Shown piece after piece: positions 7,290-18,401 of a stretch of 64,000 nt of DNA. The stretch covers positions 186,001-250,000 of the forward strand of contig CAWFEG010000003.1 in NCBI GenBank assembly GCA_963814835.1, in the 5' to 3' direction. This stretch comes from Palleronia sp963814835. GTDB lineage: Bacteria > Pseudomonadota > Alphaproteobacteria > Rhodobacterales > Rhodobacteraceae. The notes beneath the pieces are model-generated. The model saw nothing but the letters and a program-made list of their open reading frames with translations. It ran no database searches and was not told the DNA's origin. The position numbers and the translations under genes are program-made. The first letter of the stretch is position 1, and the number at the start of each line of letters is the position of its first letter.

Positions 7290-8124
7290 GACCAACGCGG
7301 GCGCGGATCTCCGCCGGCGTGGCGCCGGCCTCGCGGTAGGTCCGGATCGCCCGGGCGTCGTCGCGCTTGGCCAGCCGCTTGCCGGTCTCGTCCCGGATCA
7401 GCCGGTGGTGGTGATAGACCGGGATCGGCCGGTCCAGCAGCCGCTGGAGCAGGACGTGGATCGGCGTCGCCTCGGACAGGTCGCGCCCGCGCACGACATG
7501 CGTGATGCCCTGGTCGGCATCGTCCACCACCACGGCGAGGTGGTAGGACGTGCCCATGTCCCGCCGGGCGAGGACCACGTCGCCGACCGCCTCGGTCATG
7601 TGGCGCCGCGTGACCTCCACGCGCCGGCTCCGCCCCTCGCCGGTCTCCTCGAAGGCGATCGGCCCGAGAAGGTCCAGCGCGCGATCCATGTGCAGCCGGA
7701 TCGCGGCTCCCTCATCCGGATGCCCGGCATGTTTGCAGGTGCCGGGATAGACGACGCCGTCCGGCCCGAGAAGGGGCGCGCCCTCCTGCGGGGCCGAGGC
7801 GGCCGCCTGGATGTCGCGCCGCGTGCAGGTGCAGGCATAGGTCAGGCCCCGGGCAGACAGGCTCTCCAGCGCCGCGCGGTAGGCGGGCAGGCGCTCCGAC
7901 TGGCGCAGCACCGGCCGCGGCCAGTCGAGCCCCAGCCAGGCCAGATCGTCGAGGATCTGCGCCTCCCAGTGCGCCCGGGACCGGCCACGGTCGATATCCT
8001 CGATCCGCAGCAGGAACCGCCCCCCCGCCGCCCTAGCCATGTCATGGGCCAGCAGCGCCGAATAGGCGTGCCCCAGATGGAGCGGCCCCGTGGGAGAGGG
8101 GGCGAACCGGGTCGTAAAGGCCAT
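7270..8124 (-). CDS. gluQ: Glutamyl-Q tRNA(Asp) synthetase (GluQ-RS)
   Basis: This 284-residue protein is a truncated glutamyl-tRNA synthetase lacking the anticodon-binding domain, the hallmark of GluQ-RS, which attaches Glu to queuosine at position 34 of tRNA-Asp. The N-terminus shows PSPTGPLHLGHAYSAL (HIGH-type motif), a zinc-type CTCTRRD segment with another Cys at YPGTCKH, and near the end KRLAKRDDA in the place of KMSKS. Two tRNA-Asp genes, its expected substrate, lie at 42.3 kb. It shares 20 bases with the hisI end and is followed in the minus direction by no close gene. Confidence 0.92.
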   Translation of the reverse strand: MAFTTRFAPSPTGPLHLGHAYSALLAHDMARAAGGRFLLRIEDIDRGRSRAHWEAQILDDLAWLGLDWPRPVLRQSERLPAYRAALESLSARGLTYACTCTRRDIQAAASAPQEGAPLLGPDGVVYPGTCKHAGHPDEGAAIRLHMDRALDLLGPIAFEETGEGRSRRVEVTRRHMTEAVGDVVLARRDMGTSYHLAVVVDDADQGITHVVRGRDLSEATPIHVLLQRLLDRPIPVYHHHRLIRDETGKRLAKRDDARAIRTYREAGATPAEIRARVGLTPAAP

Positions 8125-8133
8125 GCCGGGGAC

Positions 8134-9489
8134 TCAGGCGGCGTCCGACACCGCGCTTTGCGTCAGCCAGTCCGTCCAGTCGGCCTTGGCGCGGTCGGTA
8201 TAGGCCTTGTAGCGCGCCGGGCGGTTACGGCGTCCGCCCTTGAGATCGACGGGCGGGAACAGGCCGAAATTGACGTTCATCGGCTGGAACGTCTTCGCCT
8301 CGGCGCCGCCGGTGATGTGGGTGACGAGCGCGCCGATCGCCGTGGTCGGCGGCACCGGCGGGCAGGCGTGGCCGGCGATCTCCGCCGCGGCGAGACGGCC
8401 GGCGAGGAGGCCCATCGCCGCGCTCTCGACATAGCCCTCGACGCCGGTGATCTGCCCGGCGAAGCGGATATTGGGGCGCGAGCGCAGCCGCAGCTGGTCG
8501 TCGAGCAGGGTCGGGGAATTGATGAAGGTGTTCCGGTGAATCCCGCCCAGCCGTGCGAAGCGGGCGTTTTCGAGCCCCGGAATCATACGGAAAACTTGCG
8601 CTTGCGCGCCATACTTCATCTTCGTCTGGAAGCCGACGATGTTGTAGAGCGTGCCGAGCGCGTTGTCCCGGCGCAGCTGCACGACGGCATGGGCCTTGAT
8701 GTCCGGCTGGTGCGGATTGGTCAGGCCCACCGGCTTCATCGGGCCGTGGCGCAGGGTCTCGCGGCCGCGTTCGGCCATCACCTCGATCGGCAGGCAGCCG
8801 TCGAAGTAGTTCGCGGTCTCGCCCTCGTGGAACTCGGTCTTCTCGGCGGCGAGGAGCGCGTCGATGAAGGCCTCGTAGGTGGCGCGGTCCATCGGGCAGT
8901 TGAGATAGGCGGTGCGCTCCGCCTCGGTCTCGCCCTTGTCGTAGCGGGACTGCATCCAGGCCTGCGACATGTCGATGGAGTCGAAATGCACGATCGGCGC
9001 GATGGCGTCGAAGAAGGCCAGCTGGTCCGCTCCCGTTTCCGCCCGGATCGCCTCGGCGAGCGCGCCGGAGGTCAGCGGGCCGGTCGCGACGATCCACCGG
9101 CCGTTCCGTGGAAGCTCCGTTATCTCAAGCGGTTCCACGGTGACATTCGGGTGATCCCTCAGCGTGTCCGTCACCGCCTCGGCGAAGGGGTCACGATCCA
9201 CGGCCAGCGCACCGCCGGCGGGCAGGCGGTGGCGGTCGGCCATCTCCATGATCAGCCCGCCGGCCTGGCGCATCTCCCAATGCAGAAGGCCGACGGCGTT
9301 CTGTTCGTCGTCGTCGGAGCGGAACGAGTTCGAGCAGACCATCTCGGCCAGGTGTCCGGTGCGGTGGGCGAAGGTGCCGACCTTCGGCCGCATCTCGTGG
9401 ATCACGACCCGGATCCCGGCCTGGGCGGCCTGCCAGGCGGCCTCGGAGCCGGCCATGCCGCCGCCGATGATGTGCAGTTGTTCGGTCAT
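8134..9489 (-). CDS. trmFO: Methylenetetrahydrofolate-tRNA-(uracil-54-C5)-methyltransferase, FADH2-oxidising
   Basis: This 451-residue protein makes 5-methyluridine at position 54 of tRNA using methylenetetrahydrofolate and FADH2. The N-terminal dinucleotide-binding motif is IIGGGMAGSEAAWQ (7-20); further family blocks are MVCSNSFRSDD, GCLPIEVMAERG, TGVEGYVESAAMGL and FQPMNVNFGLFPP. Start 9489 (MTEQLHIIG) is chosen because the longer open frame upstream is gyrA antisense. Bacteria with TrmFO generally lack the SAM-dependent TrmA. It ends 9 bases before gluQ begins, so the two RNA-modification genes are probably cotranscribed. Confidence 0.95.
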   Translation of the reverse strand: MTEQLHIIGGGMAGSEAAWQAAQAGIRVVIHEMRPKVGTFAHRTGHLAEMVCSNSFRSDDDEQNAVGLLHWEMRQAGGLIMEMADRHRLPAGGALAVDRDPFAEAVTDTLRDHPNVTVEPLEITELPRNGRWIVATGPLTSGALAEAIRAETGADQLAFFDAIAPIVHFDSIDMSQAWMQSRYDKGETEAERTAYLNCPMDRATYEAFIDALLAAEKTEFHEGETANYFDGCLPIEVMAERGRETLRHGPMKPVGLTNPHQPDIKAHAVVQLRRDNALGTLYNIVGFQTKMKYGAQAQVFRMIPGLENARFARLGGIHRNTFINSPTLLDDQLRLRSRPNIRFAGQITGVEGYVESAAMGLLAGRLAAAEIAGHACPPVPPTTAIGALVTHITGGAEAKTFQPMNVNFGLFPPVDLKGGRRNRPARYKAYTDRAKADWTDWLTQSAVSDAA

Positions 9490-9550
9490 GCGACCCCCTG
9501 TCGGAACCCCGTCGGGGCCCGGTCGGGGCCCCCGGAGGGTGACATAGGCG

Positions 9551-12291
<2,741 letters not shown>

Positions 12292-12475
12292 TGTATCCTG
12301 CCTCGAAATCCCAGATCTTGTTGGACGCTATCCTAGCAGCACATGGATATGGGGTTCAATCCGTGCCCGTCATGGCAGCACTGCTCGAGGTCGAGTGCCA
12401 GATCTTTGTTTTCGTTGATTTTTAATCCAACTCGGTCATGCTGTTCCCTCGGGGGGATCAGTTCTGGAGCGAGCC

Positions 12476-12739
12476 ATGACCGAAACCGAGATGATGCTGA
12501 AGGGCTACGGGCTGACCACGGCGGAGTTCTTCTACCGGATGCCCGATTATCGGAACGTCCTGAACAGCTATGTCTGGCAGGATTACGATCAGGCGCCGGA
12601 CCATCCGCGGCTGTTCCGCTTCGTCGAGTTCTGGCAGCGCGAGATCGAGGGGCCGCTGCATTCCGTTCGCTTCAGCCATCGCACGATGATCGCGCCGGGG
12701 GAATGGCGCAACGTGACCGGCGAGTTCGCCCTGCACTGA
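12476..12739 (+). CDS. Usg family protein
   Basis: This 87-residue protein belongs to the small alphaproteobacterial Usg-like family (PF06233), first noted beside trp genes in Caulobacter. Characteristic segments are GYGLTTAEFFYRMPDY, the YVWQDYD motif and FLEFW-like FRFVEFWQREIEGPLHSV. Its biochemical role is unknown. Here it is divergent from gyrA, with no trp gene in view, and is followed by a structured intergenic region before typA. Confidence 0.85.
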   Translation: MTETEMMLKGYGLTTAEFFYRMPDYRNVLNSYVWQDYDQAPDHPRLFRFVEFWQREIEGPLHSVRFSHRTMIAPGEWRNVTGEFALH

Positions 12740-12776
12740 CGGCACGCCCGGCCGGGGCGATCGCCGGCGGATTATG

Positions 12777-12895
12777 GCAAAGCGAAGACGGGCAGGGCGG
12801 GACACCGCGGGATCCTGCAACGCAAAGACGGGGGCTTGCCCTGATGCACCCCCGCCACGACCTTCTGAGCAGGGCCGGTCGCTTCTTCGCTTTGC
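12777..12895. ncRNA. Possible structured RNA between usg and typA
   Basis: An 11-base perfect inverted repeat (GCAAAGCGAAG at 12777-12787, CTTCGCTTTGC at 12885-12895) encloses 97 bases that contain a further GGGGG/CCCCC hairpin (about 12830-12855) and a partial direct repeat, GCAAAGACGGG, at 12822-12832. A long closing stem around an internally structured GC-rich stretch in a 273-base gap resembles a small-RNA gene, but I cannot assign it. It lacks the signal recognition particle tetraloop motif, and I see no decisive 6S RNA signature. The strand is undetermined. Confidence 0.3.
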
Positions 12896-13012
12896 GGTCA
12901 TCGGCTCGCCAGCCTGTACCGCCCGTCCGGTCTAGCGCGGCCCGCTTAACGGAGCGCTAATACCGCTTCTTTGCTTTCTTCAAATACGCAGTCCGGCCAT
13001 CTGCGCCGACGC

Positions 13013-14830
13013 TCAGGCCGACCTGGCCTGGCGCTTGCGCTCGTGCGGGTCGAGGAAGCGCTTGCGCAGACGGATCGCGGCCGGCGTGACCTCGACCAGC
13101 TCGTCGTCGTCGATATAGGCGATGGCCTCCTCCAGCGACAGGCGCACGGGCGGGGTCAGGGTGACCGCGTCGTCCTTGCCGGAGGCGCGGACATTGGTCA
13201 GCTTCTTGCCCTTGAGCGGGTTCACCTCGAGGTCGTTCTCGCGGGAATGCTCGCCGATCACCATGCCCTGGTAGACGTTCTCGCCCGAGCCGATGAACAT
13301 CTTGCCGCGATCCTCGAGGTTCATCAGCGCATAGGCCACCGACTGCCCGTTCTCCATCGAGATCAGCACGCCCTGGCGGCGGCCCGGGATCGGCCCCTTG
13401 TGCGGCGCCCAACCGTGGAAGACGCGGTTCAGCACGCCCGTTCCGCGCGTATCGGTCAGGAACTCGCCGTGATAGCCGATCAGGCCGCGCGAGGGGACAT
13501 GGGCGACGATCCGGGTCTTGCCGGCGCCGGCGGGCTTCATCTCCACCATGTCGCCCTTGCGGGGGCCGGTGAGCTTCTCGATCACGGCGCCGGAATACTC
13601 GTCGTCGACGTCGATCGTGGCTTCCTCGACGGGCTCGTGCAGCACGCCGTCGATCTCGCGCATCAGCACCTGCGGCCGGGCGATGGACAGTTCGAATCCC
13701 TCGCGGCGCATGTTCTCGATCAGCACGCCCATCTGCAGTTCGCCGCGGCCCGCCACCTCGAAGGCCTCGCCGCCGGGCGTATCGGTGACGCGGATCGCGA
13801 CGTTCTGCTCGGCCTCCTTCATCAGCCGCTCGCGGATGACGCGGGACTGGACCTTCTTGCCGTCGCGGCCCGCGAGCGGGCTGTCGTTGATGGCGAAGGT
13901 GATCGAGATGGTGGGCGGGTCGATCGGCTGGGCGGGCAGGGGGTCCTCCACCGCCAGGGCGCAGATCGTGTCGGCGACCGTCGCCTTGCCCATGCCCGAG
14001 AGCGTGACGATGTCGCCGGCCACGGCCTCCTCGATGTCGTCGTAGCCCAGGCCCCGGAAGGCCTGGATGCGCGAGACGCGGAACTGCTCGATCTTCTGGC
14101 CCTGGCGGGACAGCGCCTGAACCGTGGCGCCGGGCTTCAGCCGGCCTGTTTCCACCCGTCCGGTCAGCAGGCGGCCGAGAAACGGGTCGGCCGAGAGCGT
14201 GGTGGCCAGCATGCGGAAATCCTCGTCCTGCCGGCGCTGCTGCTTGGGCGGCGGCACGTGGCGGACGACGAGGTTGAACAGCGCCGAGAGATCGCGACGC
14301 GGCCCGTCGAGCTCTGGGTCGCACCAGCCCGAACGGCCCGAGGCGTAGAGATGCGGGAAATCGAGCTGGTCCTCGTCGGCGTCGAGGCTGGCGAAGAGGT
14401 CGAACACCTCGTCGAGGGCGCGGTCGGGCTCGGCATCGGGCTTGTCGACCTTGTTCAGCACCACGATGGGCCGCAGGCCCAGGGCCAACGCCTTGGAGGT
14501 GACGAACTTGGTCTGTGGCATCGGCCCCTCGGCGGCATCGACGAGCAGGACGACGCCGTCGACCATCGACAGGATCCGCTCCACCTCGCCGCCGAAATCG
14601 GCGTGGCCGGGGGTGTCGACGATGTTGATGCGGGTATCCTTCCACACCACGGAGGTGTTCTTGGCCAGGATGGTGATTCCGCGCTCGCGTTCGAGGTCGT
14701 TGGAATCCATCGCCCGCTCGGCGACCTGCTGGTTCTCGCGGAAGGCGCCGGATTGTTTCAGGAGCTCGTCCACGAGCGTCGTCTTGCCGTGGTCCACGTG
14801 AGCGATGATTGCGATGTTGCGCAGGTCCAT
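13013..14830 (-). CDS. typA: Ribosome-associated GTPase TypA/BipA
   Basis: This 605-residue translational GTPase has the G1 motif AHVDHGKTT (10-18), G2 region ERERGITILAKN, G3 DTPGHADFGGE, G4 NKVDKPDA, then EF-G-like domains II, III and V and the BipA-specific C-terminal domain (GLIGYHGEFLTDTRG, NVYQGMVIGEHSREND, LTNVRASGKDD). Such proteins bind the ribosome and help 50S assembly and growth at low temperature or stress. Length and ending (LDPHERKRQARS) match the family. Confidence 0.95.
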   Translation of the reverse strand: MDLRNIAIIAHVDHGKTTLVDELLKQSGAFRENQQVAERAMDSNDLERERGITILAKNTSVVWKDTRINIVDTPGHADFGGEVERILSMVDGVVLLVDAAEGPMPQTKFVTSKALALGLRPIVVLNKVDKPDAEPDRALDEVFDLFASLDADEDQLDFPHLYASGRSGWCDPELDGPRRDLSALFNLVVRHVPPPKQQRRQDEDFRMLATTLSADPFLGRLLTGRVETGRLKPGATVQALSRQGQKIEQFRVSRIQAFRGLGYDDIEEAVAGDIVTLSGMGKATVADTICALAVEDPLPAQPIDPPTISITFAINDSPLAGRDGKKVQSRVIRERLMKEAEQNVAIRVTDTPGGEAFEVAGRGELQMGVLIENMRREGFELSIARPQVLMREIDGVLHEPVEEATIDVDDEYSGAVIEKLTGPRKGDMVEMKPAGAGKTRIVAHVPSRGLIGYHGEFLTDTRGTGVLNRVFHGWAPHKGPIPGRRQGVLISMENGQSVAYALMNLEDRGKMFIGSGENVYQGMVIGEHSRENDLEVNPLKGKKLTNVRASGKDDAVTLTPPVRLSLEEAIAYIDDDELVEVTPAAIRLRKRFLDPHERKRQARSA

Positions 14831-14899
14831 GGGGTGTCCTTGCCGGGGTCGCGGGGGCCTTACCTCGGGCCCGGCCGGATGGGAAGCGTCAAAGACCGC

Positions 14900-15412
14900 T
14901 CAGGCGGGATCGGCGTATTCCGGCGGCGCGGTCAGCCGCTGCCCGGTCTGGCGCTGCCCCTCGGGCCAGCGGAAGCCGACCAGGTGCGCCTTGGCATGCC
15001 GCCCCACGGAGACGGAATCGGGGCGCGGCCCGCCGAGGACGTGGAAGGCGCCCTCGTCCTCGGCCACGTAGAAGCCGACATGGACGGGATCGGCGCCGTC
15101 GCCCGCGCGCAGCAGCGCCACGGCACCGATCTGCGGCGCGCAGTCGAGCCCCCATCCGTGCCACGACTGCGCCGCGCCGGGATCGTCGGGCAGCGCGATT
15201 CCGGGATCTGCGACGCGCAGGCAATGGGCGACGAACCCGCCCGAACGCCGGACCGGCCGCCCGATCCGGCGGGCGACGTGGAACGCGGCGCGCTGGACAT
15301 GGCCCAGGGCGCCGGGCTCGCGCGCGGCCTCGGGATGGCCGCTGGCGATCCAGCGAGCCTCGGTGAGCCAGGGGGCGAGCGCGTCGAAGGCGGCGGTCTC
15401 GAGCTTCAGCAT
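14900..15412 (-). CDS. NlpC/P60-CHAP-like cysteine peptidase family protein (TIGR02594-type)
   Basis: This protein is 170 residues long from the start at 15412 (MLKLETAAFDAL). An alternative start is at 15451. The sequence resembles the TIGR02594/NlpC-P60-like group: N-terminal PWLTEARWI..G, a Cys in GGFVAHCLR placed like the catalytic Cys, a GAVALLR strand, a His in VHVGFYV placed like the catalytic His, and HVLGGPRPDSVSV resembling the family's GGNQ.d.V segment. It has no obvious signal peptide. Peptidoglycan amidase/peptidase activity is a family inference; the WC motif normally around the nucleophile is changed to HC. Confidence 0.6.
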   Translation of the reverse strand: MLKLETAAFDALAPWLTEARWIASGHPEAAREPGALGHVQRAAFHVARRIGRPVRRSGGFVAHCLRVADPGIALPDDPGAAQSWHGWGLDCAPQIGAVALLRAGDGADPVHVGFYVAEDEGAFHVLGGPRPDSVSVGRHAKAHLVGFRWPEGQRQTGQRLTAPPEYADPA

Positions 15413-15556
15413 GGGCGGTCTCGCGGAACTGTGGCGTGGGGCTGCGGGCATGTGTGGGCATCGGCCCGCGCCGGTGCGGACGCCATGGCGTGGGGCCGGT
15501 GGATCGTCGTTTCGCTCATGACCGCCTAGCTAGGTTTCCCTAACGGAAAGGCGAGG

Positions 15557-15886
15557 TCAGTGATGCGCCGTGGCCGAAAAGAGTTGGATGACGAGGATCC
15601 CCGCCAGGATCAGCGACATCCCGAGGATGGCTGCGGCGTCGAGCCGCTGCCCGAAGACCGTCCAGCCGATCAGCGCAATCAGCAAGATCCCGAGGCCTGA
15701 CCACATCGCGTAGGCCACGCCCACCGGCAGCACCCGCAGGGTCAGGGACAAGAACCAGAACGCCGTCGCGTAGCCGACCACCACGAGGAGCGACGGCCCC
15801 ATGCGGGTGAACTGCTGGCTGGCCTGAAGCGCCGACGTGGCGATGGTTTCGGCGGCGACGGCAAGGATGAGATAGATATAGGCCAT
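15557..15886 (-). CDS. Small multidrug resistance (SMR) transporter, EmrE/Qac type
   Basis: This 109-residue protein has four transmembrane helices (about 3-20, 30-50, 57-77, 85-104). The essential membrane Glu is in AVAAETIATSAL and the Trp/Tyr pair in VAYAMWSGLGI, matching E14, Y60 and W63 of EmrE, so it looks like a Qac-type proton/drug antiporter rather than a Gdx guanidine exporter. Start 15886 (MAYIYLILAV) has GGAGG a few bases upstream. A GC-rich structured leader and, further upstream, an AT-rich palindrome (16131-16166) precede it. Confidence 0.88.
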   Translation of the reverse strand: MAYIYLILAVAAETIATSALQASQQFTRMGPSLLVVVGYATAFWFLSLTLRVLPVGVAYAMWSGLGILLIALIGWTVFGQRLDAAAILGMSLILAGILVIQLFSATAHH

Positions 15887-16051
15887 CGAACCTCCGTTCG
15901 CCTCGTGCATGCCTTGATCGCGCCCGGGCGTTGCAGGGGCAATCCGCAAGTGGCCGGGAAGCTCGACCGGCGCTCTCGACGATCCCGCCAGGGAGCGCCT
16001 TCGCCGGTCCGGAGAGGCTTTGCCGCCGAAGTTCGCAGAGGCCAGTCAATC

Positions 16052-16071
16052 CCGCGCGGGCGTCCGCGCGG
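16052..16071 (-). promoter_or_regulatory. GC hairpin in the SMR gene leader
   Basis: An 8-bp perfect stem of CCGCGCGG arms (each arm is its own reverse complement) closes a 4-base loop, ACGC on the minus strand, about 165 bases upstream of the SMR start. A second imperfect hairpin (GCGCTC with GAGCGC plus flanking ACCG/CGGT) follows in the leader. Guanidine-II riboswitches use paired ACGR-loop hairpins, but this loop is ACGC and no second matching loop is visible, so I call it only a structured leader. Confidence 0.25.
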
Positions 16072-16130
16072 TGAAAGACACCGTCTCGGGCGGGTCATGA
16101 ATTGCGCTGTGACCGATACCCGATTAGACG

Positions 16131-16166
16131 GATTATGATAACAACTGCCGTTGTTATTACATAATC
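16131..16166. repeat. AT-rich long palindrome (possible operator or IS-end hairpin)
   Basis: The outer arms are GATTATG (16131-16137) and CATAATC (16160-16166), the inner arms ATAACAAC (16138-16145) and GTTGTTAT (16150-16157), with a TGCC loop and a 2-base asymmetry. This gives 15 paired bases in a 36-base site. Its AT-richness is sharply unlike the surrounding GC-rich DNA. It lies between the SMR gene leader and the IS30 remnant, so a TetR-like operator or a transferred end sequence are both possible. Confidence 0.55.
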
Positions 16167-16258
16167 AGGGTTATGGGGCACACGGTCAGCACGGAAGTGG
16201 ATTCACATCCGAAGTGCAGATGCTGCAACAAAACAGTAGTTTGCATGAAGGATGCCGA

Positions 16259-17175
16259 ATGGATTGCCGCTCTCCTCACCTGAGCCTCGAAGAGCGACGC
16301 AAGATCGCCCATTGGCTGAACGCCAAGATGCCGATCCCGGAAATGGGAGCTGCCGGAACTGAACGGCTGTCACGCGGGCAATGCGCAAGGCATACACGAA
16401 TGGCCGCGCGCCGTGGATCGCAAGTGGCACGTTCATCCGCAGGTGAAAGCCGCCGTCGAAGAGCGGCCGAGAGCGGGCTGGCCGCCGGAACAGATCGCCA
16501 GTTGGATGCGCCTCGATCGCCACCCGGTCCGGGTCAGCCACGAGACGATAAACCGGTTCGCCTATTCCAGGGACGGCCGAGCCGAGGCGTTCTATCGGCA
16601 TCTCCCCGACCACCGTAGACGGCGGAGACCCCGCGGCTACCCAAGGCATCACCGAACCCGTGTCCTCGACAGCCCGCGCCTGTCGCGCAGGCCCGTCCGC
16701 GTCGCGGAACGACACGCATTCGGACACCGGGAATACGACCTGATGGAATTCCGCAGAGAGCACGGCAAGGTCAAGGTCCCGGCCCTGGTCGAGCGCCTCA
16801 GCCGATACGCCGTGGTCCTGCGCAACCGGACCGCCACTCCAAGCCGATCCTATAGGCCCTGATCGAGGGCCTCGCTTCCCTGGCCGCGGAGGTCCGGCGA
16901 TCCATCACCTTTGACCGCGGCACCGGGTTCCCGGCCTGGTCGCATCCGAAAGCGGGGATCGGCGCGGACAGCCGGTTCTGCGATCCCCAGGCACCCTGGA
17001 AGAAGGGCACTGGCGAAAACATCAGCAGCAGGCTTCGAAATTGCCTTCCCCGCGCGACCGGCCCGGCGGCGCCGACAAATCGATATGCCACCGCCTCAAT
17101 TCCACGCCGCGCAGATGCCTCGGATGGCGAGCACCAGCCGAAGTCTTAGAGGCTCATGTTGTGGAAACGCAAAAC
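16259..17175 (+). pseudogene. Decayed IS30-family transposase
   Basis: Segments of an IS30 transposase appear in at least three frames. The N-terminal HTH region LSLEERRKIAHWLNAKMP (from 16259) is followed by a deletion that removes the second half of the HTH; then RKWHVHPQVKAAVEER through LMEFRREHGKVKVPALVERL runs in a second frame (16413-16860). SITFDRGTGFPAW, CDPQAPWKKGTGENI follow in a third (from 16859), and CHRLNSTPRRCLGWRAPAEV in another (to about 17175). The DDE residues can be located: Asp in YDLMEF, Asp in FDRGT and Glu in GTGEN. The element cannot make an active transposase. No clean terminal repeats are visible. Confidence 0.85.
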
Positions 17176-17289
17176 GGATCAGGATACGACCAGATTTCCG
17201 ACCTTTGCGCTTCACCGTGAAGCCACACCGGGCGTCGACCGAGGGTTGGCGTTACCGGGTCCCGTTCTCGCTTGTTTGCGGCGACCGGG

Positions 17290-18369
17290 TCACGACGTGC
17301 CCAAACCGCCGTGCTCCTCGACCTTCTCGCGCAGGGTCTGACGGGTGGCCGTGATCTCCTTGGTGAGCGTGAGAACCCACAGGAGCGTCGGAATGGCGAT
17401 GAAGCCCCCGAGCGGCCCCCAGAGCCAGAGGAAGAAGACCAGCGCCACGAACACCAAGAGCGGATTGACGTGCATCGCCCGGCCGATCGCCGTCGGGGTG
17501 ACGAACTGGGCCTCGATCAGGTTCAGACAGAGGAAGGTCGCCGCCGGCAAGAAGGACATCAGATTCTCGAAGACGACCAGCCCCGTCAGCAGCAGGCCCG
17601 CGAAGACGATGGCCGGGCCCAGATAGAGCACGTAGTTCAAGAGCGCCGTGGCAATGCCCCAGAGCGCCGCGGATGGCACCCCCTGCAACGCGAGGCAGAT
17701 CGTCACGGCGCTGCCGAAGCACACGTTGACGACGGTGATGGTCAGGAAATATCGTGCCACCTGCCGTTCGGCCAGGCGCAGGCGCATCGCCGTCTCGTGT
17801 TCGAGATTCTCGGGCGCGATATGCTGGGCGATCCAGGCATAGACCTCGGTGCGCGTCAGCAGGAAGAAGAACAGCACGCCCGCGAAGGTGATCGTCTGGC
17901 CGAGCACCGCCGGGGCGAGGAACAGCGCGTCGGCCGTGCTGGGCAGCGCGATGCTGCCACCCCCGTCCTCGCCGCCCTGCCCGCCCATCGCGGCCTCCAC
18001 CTGGCGGCCGGCCTCCTCAAGGGTCTGGAACAGGCTCTGCACGCTGTAGATCATCGTGCGCACTTCTCCGACGATCGTCGGCCAGGCCTCGATCACCCGC
18101 TGCGCCACGGGCAGCGACAGGCCCGCCAGCACCGTGATCAGCAACAGCGTCAGGACCAGGCTGATCAGCGCGCTGATCCCCCGCGGCAGGCCCAGACGTT
18201 CCCAGAAATCCGACAACGGCGACAGCACCACGCCGAAGACGAGCGCCAGGAGCGCGGGCGCCAGGACGCTCTGCGCCATGTAGAGGCCGAAGATGACCGC
18301 GATCAGACCGCCGGCGATCATGGCGATATGCGCAGCCGTCCGGATGCGCTCGGTCTGCTCGCTCTTCAT
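17290..18369 (-). CDS. AI-2E family transporter (PerM/YdiK-like permease)
   Basis: This 359-residue integral membrane protein has paired N-terminal helices (about 11-55), a third near 66-85, a soluble middle (about 95-150), then a cluster of C-terminal helices (about 150-335) with the family motif GIPxxxxWG-like LQGVPSAALWGIATALLNYVLYLGPAIV. Members are proton- or sodium-coupled exporters or signal-molecule transporters; the substrate cannot be told from sequence. It is directly downstream of phoB on the same strand with a 32-base gap. The unusual middle insert is Gly/Glu-rich (MGGQGGEDGGGS). Confidence 0.85.
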   Translation of the reverse strand: MKSEQTERIRTAAHIAMIAGGLIAVIFGLYMAQSVLAPALLALVFGVVLSPLSDFWERLGLPRGISALISLVLTLLLITVLAGLSLPVAQRVIEAWPTIVGEVRTMIYSVQSLFQTLEEAGRQVEAAMGGQGGEDGGGSIALPSTADALFLAPAVLGQTITFAGVLFFFLLTRTEVYAWIAQHIAPENLEHETAMRLRLAERQVARYFLTITVVNVCFGSAVTICLALQGVPSAALWGIATALLNYVLYLGPAIVFAGLLLTGLVVFENLMSFLPAATFLCLNLIEAQFVTPTAIGRAMHVNPLLVFVALVFFLWLWGPLGGFIAIPTLLWVLTLTKEITATRQTLREKVEEHGGLGTS

Positions 18370-18401
18370 GGGGGCCGAACGCGGGCCCCCGGGCTCGGTT
18401 C

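Noticed and set aside
12777..12895. Signal recognition particle RNA gene
   Set aside because: The conserved GGUCAGGxCCGGAAGGAAGCAGCC-type apical region is absent.
12971..15529. An 852-residue plus-strand frame opposite typA
   Set aside because: Antisense shadow of typA and the peptidase-like gene; no domain content.
16000..16045. Glycine-riboswitch-like words (GGAGAG, GCCGAAG) on the plus strand near the SMR leader
   Set aside because: The paired CTCTCAGG half is missing, the order is incomplete, and the orientation does not point to a glycine gene.
16052..16071. Guanidine-II riboswitch before the SMR gene
   Set aside because: The loop is ACGC rather than ACGR, a second matching hairpin was not found, and the protein matches the Qac rather than the Gdx subtype.
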